Shown here: one piece after another, positions 61,222-64,000 of the stretch
Layout of the letters: every line of letters begins with the position of its first letter
Numbering within the stretch: the stretch's first letter is position 1
Assembly: GCA_963823895.1 (NCBI GenBank)
Contig: CAWGNG010000026.1
Coordinates: 496,001-560,000 of the forward strand
Length of the DNA stretch: 64,000 nucleotides
From: G963675935 sp963823895
Lineage (GTDB): Bacteria; Planctomycetota; Planctomycetia; Pirellulales; Thermoguttaceae
Reading direction: 5' to 3'
Program-made: the position numbers and the translations under genes
The notes under the pieces: model-generated
The model's input: the letters and a program-made list of their open reading frames with translations, nothing else
Database searches by the model: none
Told to the model about the DNA's origin: nothing

Positions 61222-62477
61222 CGGTCATGCAGAACGCTCCTAAGAGCCTCCGCCTTCACATCGGCCTGTTCGGCCGTCGCAACGCCGGGAAGTCCTCATT
61301 GCTAAACGCGCTCACGCGGCAGGAGGTTTCGATCGTCTCGCCGATCGCCGGCACCACGACCGATCCGGTCGAAAAGCCGATGGAGCTGCTGCCGCTTGGG
61401 CCGGTGCTGTTCATCGACACCGCCGGCATTGACGACGAGGGGGCCTTGGGTGACAAGCGGGTGAAGAAGACGCGGCAAGTGTTCGATCGTACCGATGTGG
61501 GGATTCTCGTCGTCGATGCGGGGCAATGGGACGAATTCGAAGAAAGCATCTTCCACGAGTTGCGAGATCGCGACATCCCAGTGGTCGTCGCTTTCAATAA
61601 ATCCGACCTCACCAAGCCGCTTGCGGCTTCGCAAGAGGAGCTGCGCGAAGCGAAGACGCCGTTCGTCGAAACGGTCGCCAGCAAGAATCGCGGCGTGCTC
61701 GAACTGCGCGAGGCGCTTATCGAGGTCGCGCCGGAGGAGTTCATGCAGCCGCCGGCGCTCGTGGCCGACCTGGTGCCGCCCGGAGAAATGGCCGTGCTCG
61801 TGGTCCCCATCGACACCGAAGCGCCGAAGGGCCGGCTCATCGTCCCTCAGGTGCAGGCGATTCGCGATCTGCTCGACGGCGACGCCTACTGCCTGGTTGT
61901 CAAGGAGCGCGAGCTGCGCGAGGCGTTGGGCCGCTTGAACCGCCCGCCGGCCCTGGTGGTGACCGACTCGCAGGCGTTCCTGAAAGTCTCGGCCGATACG
62001 CCGCCCGAAGTACCGATGACGTCGTTCTCGATCCTCTTTGCCCGGCAGAAAGGCGACCTGCGGCAATTTGTCGAAGGGGCACTCGTTATCGAACGGCTGC
62101 GGCCGGGCGACCGCGTGCTCGTGGCCGAAGCCTGCACGCATCACCCCATCGGCGACAACATCGGCCGGGTGAAAATTCCGCGCTGGCTCACGCAGTACGT
62201 CGGCGGCGAACTGCGGATTGACAGCGTGCAGGGACACGAGTTTCCGGCGAACCTGAACGATTATCGCCTGGTAGTCCACTGCGGGGCGTGCATGTGGAAC
62301 CGTCGCGAGATGCTCACCCGCATGGCCGCCTGCCGCCGCGTCGGCGTGCCGATCTGCAATTACGGCATGACCATCGCCTACACGCTCGGCATCTTCGACC
62401 GCGCCCTCGGCCCATTCCCCGATGCGCTCGAAGCGTACCAGGAACTCAAAACCTCTCGGGCAGAGAACCGCCGTTAG
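61218..62477 (+). CDS. hydF: [FeFe]-hydrogenase maturation GTPase HydF
   Basis: HydF is the scaffold that assembles and delivers the two-iron part of the H-cluster. The product has 419 residues. The GTPase has G1 GRRNAGKSS, G2 Thr in SPIAGTTTDPVE, G3 DTAG and G4 NKSD. A dimerisation domain follows (PALVADLVPPGEMAVLVVPID). The cluster domain carries CTH, then 45 residues, then HCGAC, the HydF CxHx(44-53)HCxxC pattern. The ATG overlaps the aspA stop. The stop overlaps the convergent aldo/keto reductase by four bases. The hydrogenase structural gene is not in the window. Confidence 0.95.
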   Translation: MTVMQNAPKSLRLHIGLFGRRNAGKSSLLNALTRQEVSIVSPIAGTTTDPVEKPMELLPLGPVLFIDTAGIDDEGALGDKRVKKTRQVFDRTDVGILVVDAGQWDEFEESIFHELRDRDIPVVVAFNKSDLTKPLAASQEELREAKTPFVETVASKNRGVLELREALIEVAPEEFMQPPALVADLVPPGEMAVLVVPIDTEAPKGRLIVPQVQAIRDLLDGDAYCLVVKERELREALGRLNRPPALVVTDSQAFLKVSADTPPEVPMTSFSILFARQKGDLRQFVEGALVIERLRPGDRVLVAEACTHHPIGDNIGRVKIPRWLTQYVGGELRIDSVQGHEFPANLNDYRLVVHCGACMWNRREMLTRMAACRRVGVPICNYGMTIAYTLGIFDRALGPFPDALEAYQELKTSRAENRR

Positions 62478-63307
62478 AGCATCTCCAGCGGCGCCGGACC
62501 CGCGGGCGGCGGGAAGATGCCGTCAAGCTCTGCAAGCTGCGACAACGTAAGCTCATGCTTCAACGCGTCGAGGTCCTCACGTAGCCGCGCACGGCTGCCG
62601 GTCTTCGGAATCACGATCACGTCCTCCTTCGACAGCAACCAGGCGATCGCGGCCTGGGCCGGCGTCATGCCGTAACGCCGTGCAAAGCCGATGAGTCCGC
62701 GATCATCCAACAGCCGCCCCTGTTCGATCGGCGAGTAGGCCATGATCGGAATTGCCCGCTCTCGCAGCCAGGGGAGCAGTTCCCATTCGATGCCGCGGCG
62801 CGAGAGGTTGTAAAGGACTTGATCGGTGACGATCTCCGAGCCGCCGGCAATCGACCACAACTCCTGCATATCCGCCAGGTCTAGGTTGCTCACCCCAAAA
62901 TGTCGGATCTTGCCGGCCCGTTGCAGCGCCGCAAACGCCTCCAACGTCTCGGCCAGGGGCACCGCGCCGCGCCAATGCAGAAGATAGAGGTCGAGCCGGT
63001 CGGTGCCGAGGCAACGCAGGCTCCGCTCACAAGCGGCGACGGCCCCACGGCGGGTCGCGTTCTGCGGCAGCACCTTGCTCACCAGAAAAACCTCGTCGCG
63101 TCGGCCGGCGATCGCCTCGCCGACGAGTTGCTCGGCTCGCCCATCGCCATACATCTCGGCGGTGTCGATCAACGCAGCGCCCAGATCAAGAGCGAGTCGG
63201 ACCGTGCCAATCTCCTCCGCCCGCCGGGCCTGATCGTCGCCGATATGCCAAGTGCCCAAGCCGACGGCGCTCACCTTCTCGCCGGATGGCAGCCTGACCG
63301 TCTTCAT
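62474..63307 (-). CDS. Aldo/keto reductase
   Basis: The ATG at 63307 follows AGGAG and gives 277 residues of an NADPH-dependent (beta/alpha)8 reductase. The catalytic tetrad is Asp48 and Tyr53 (DTAEMYGDG), Lys78 (LVSKVL) and His111 (YLLHWRG). VGLGTWHIGDD, GKIRHFGVSNLDLADM, AYSPIEQGRLL and VIVIPKTGSRARLREDLDAL follow. The longer upstream frame lies over the transposase gene and is rejected. It converges with hydF. The substrate is unknown. Confidence 0.92.
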   Translation of the reverse strand: MKTVRLPSGEKVSAVGLGTWHIGDDQARRAEEIGTVRLALDLGAALIDTAEMYGDGRAEQLVGEAIAGRRDEVFLVSKVLPQNATRRGAVAACERSLRCLGTDRLDLYLLHWRGAVPLAETLEAFAALQRAGKIRHFGVSNLDLADMQELWSIAGGSEIVTDQVLYNLSRRGIEWELLPWLRERAIPIMAYSPIEQGRLLDDRGLIGFARRYGMTPAQAAIAWLLSKEDVIVIPKTGSRARLREDLDALKHELTLSQLAELDGIFPPPAGPAPLEML

Positions 63308-63490
63308 GTCGTCAACTCCTGTCGGGACATGCCTCAGTAAACGCGCCGCCAACCTATGAAAGTCGATGTCATGCACCGTTGTCAAGATGCGACCCGCAAT
63401 GGGGGGGATTGCAGCGTCGGAAATCGAGCACCTTTTCGGCAATTGACGTGCGAATACTGTTTTTATGTTCAGTCGGCGGGGGGGCGGAGG

Positions 63491-63511
63491 GCGAAAAGGG
63501 GGACAGGCGCG
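63491..63511 (+). repeat. Family-E-like motif upstream of the transposase
   Basis: GCGAAAAGGGGGACAGGCGC lies 40 bp before the RAYT start, matching the left arms at 48551 (GGGAAAAGGGGACAGGCACC) and 51889. The rest of the 243-bp gap (63308-63550) shows no gene. Confidence 0.6.
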
Positions 63512-63550
63512 CTTATTGACGAAAAACCGCGATTGTGGTAGTTTGCGGGG

Positions 63551-64000
63551 ATGCCGCGCGCCGCACGAGTTGCTCCGGGAGGGATGCTGTTCCACGTCTT
63601 GAATCGAGGCGTGGGCCGAATGCAGTTGTTTTCCAAGGAAAAGGACTATGCCGCATTTGAAGGACTCTTGCAGCAGACACGCGAGTCGCGGCCGATGCGG
63701 ATTTGCGCCTATTGCCTGATGCCCAACCATTGGCACTTCGTGCTTTGGCCCGAGCATGACGGCGACTTGGCAGCCTTCATGCAGCAACTGACCACCAAGC
63801 ACGTGCGACGTTGGCAGTTGCATCGCCGCCGCGTAGGCTACGGGCACGTTTACCAGAGCCGTTACAAGTCATTTCCGCTTGAAGAGGAGGAGTATTTCTA
63901 CCAGGTTGTGCGTTACGTGGAACGCAACGCGCTGCGGGCGGGTTTGGCCGAGCGTGCCGAGGCGTGGAAGTGGTCCAGCCTTTGGCGACGGACCTGCGGC
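63551..64000 (+). mobile_element. REP-associated tyrosine transposase (RAYT, Y1/IS200-like), partial at the window end
   Basis: The ATG at 63551 opens a frame that is still open at 64000 (150 residues). It begins MPRAARVAPGGMLFHVLNRG and contains the HUH-type metal motif in MPNHWHFVLWP (about residues 58-68), then GYGHVYQSRYKSFPLEE and the catalytic Tyr candidate in YFYQVVRYVERNALRAGL. These are the hallmarks of TnpA-REP/RAYT proteins, which nick and mobilise short palindromic REP sequences. The C-terminal part is missing. Together with the many palindromes in the window it is a likely source of repeat spread. Confidence 0.85.

Noticed and set aside
59721..62477. A single AspA-HydF fusion protein
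   Set aside because: The other frame supplies a normal AspA ending with a stop that overlaps the hydF start codon, so a small deletion explains the open frame better than a fusion.
62474..63847. A 457-residue form of the aldo/keto reductase
   Set aside because: The first 180 residues lie over the transposase gene on the other strand and show no conservation; the ATG at 63307 has a ribosome site and starts the family domain.

Overview
This is a GC-rich bacterial window that most likely comes from a planctomycete, probably of the Pirellulales type. Support for this is inferential. A secreted protein at 46710-48260 carries the N-terminal LECREMLSA export signature typical of planctomycete surface proteins. 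There are several secreted proteins of the kind seen in planctomycetes, many polysaccharide-degrading enzymes, and very abundant small palindromic repeats between and inside genes. No rRNA, tRNA, CRISPR array or prophage was seen.

Layout. 1-2.7 kb: tail of an outer-membrane protein, then hemC and glyA on the minus strand. 2.8-9.6 kb: a kdp potassium-pump operon (a tiny membrane ORF, kdpF, kdpA, kdpB, kdpC) ending in a KdpD that lacks its kinase half. 9.6-12.7 kb: a secreted clan-D glycoside hydrolase. 12.8-19 kb: hemH, an SPFH/membrane/Arc-like gene set, a secreted alpha/beta hydrolase and a membrane protein. 19-26.8 kb: sugar-utilisation genes (GH106 rhamnosidase, GH3 glucosidase, sugar-porter MFS). 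27-34.7 kb: a secreted hypothetical, a HEAT-repeat protein, recQ and ftsH. 34.7-36 kb: a PIN-like/DUF433 toxin-antitoxin pair. 36-40 kb: a minus-strand operon with a GT4 glycosyltransferase, a glycosyltransferase fused to a GGDEF diguanylate cyclase, and a tRNA-dihydrouridine synthase. 40-46.7 kb: a lipoprotein/ABC ATPase/ABC permease set split by a three-gene island (PD-(D/E)XK-like protein, BrnT-like toxin, HTH antitoxin). 46.7-56.9 kb: an Ig-repeat surface protein, pyrB, two DUF218 genes, YhcH, a metzincin-like protease, a LarA-like protein and an ECF sigma module. 57-62.5 kb: hydE-hydG-aspA-hydF, the [FeFe]-hydrogenase maturation set, without the hydrogenase itself. 62.5-64 kb: an aldo/keto reductase and a REP-associated tyrosine transposase (RAYT) cut by the window end.

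Two themes run across the window. First, at least six families of short inverted repeats recur. Several lie in frame inside conserved genes (hemH, recQ, larA, hydE, yhcH-like, the ABC-linked lipoprotein), where they encode extra loops or tails. The RAYT gene at the right edge, preceded by one such motif, is a plausible source of at least one family. Second, eight conserved genes carry nine small frameshifts, mostly single-G losses in G runs or CG-dinucleotide contractions. The homologous protein continues in another frame each time, so these look more like sequence or assembly errors than gene decay. Affected genes are annotated as whole genes with the shift noted.
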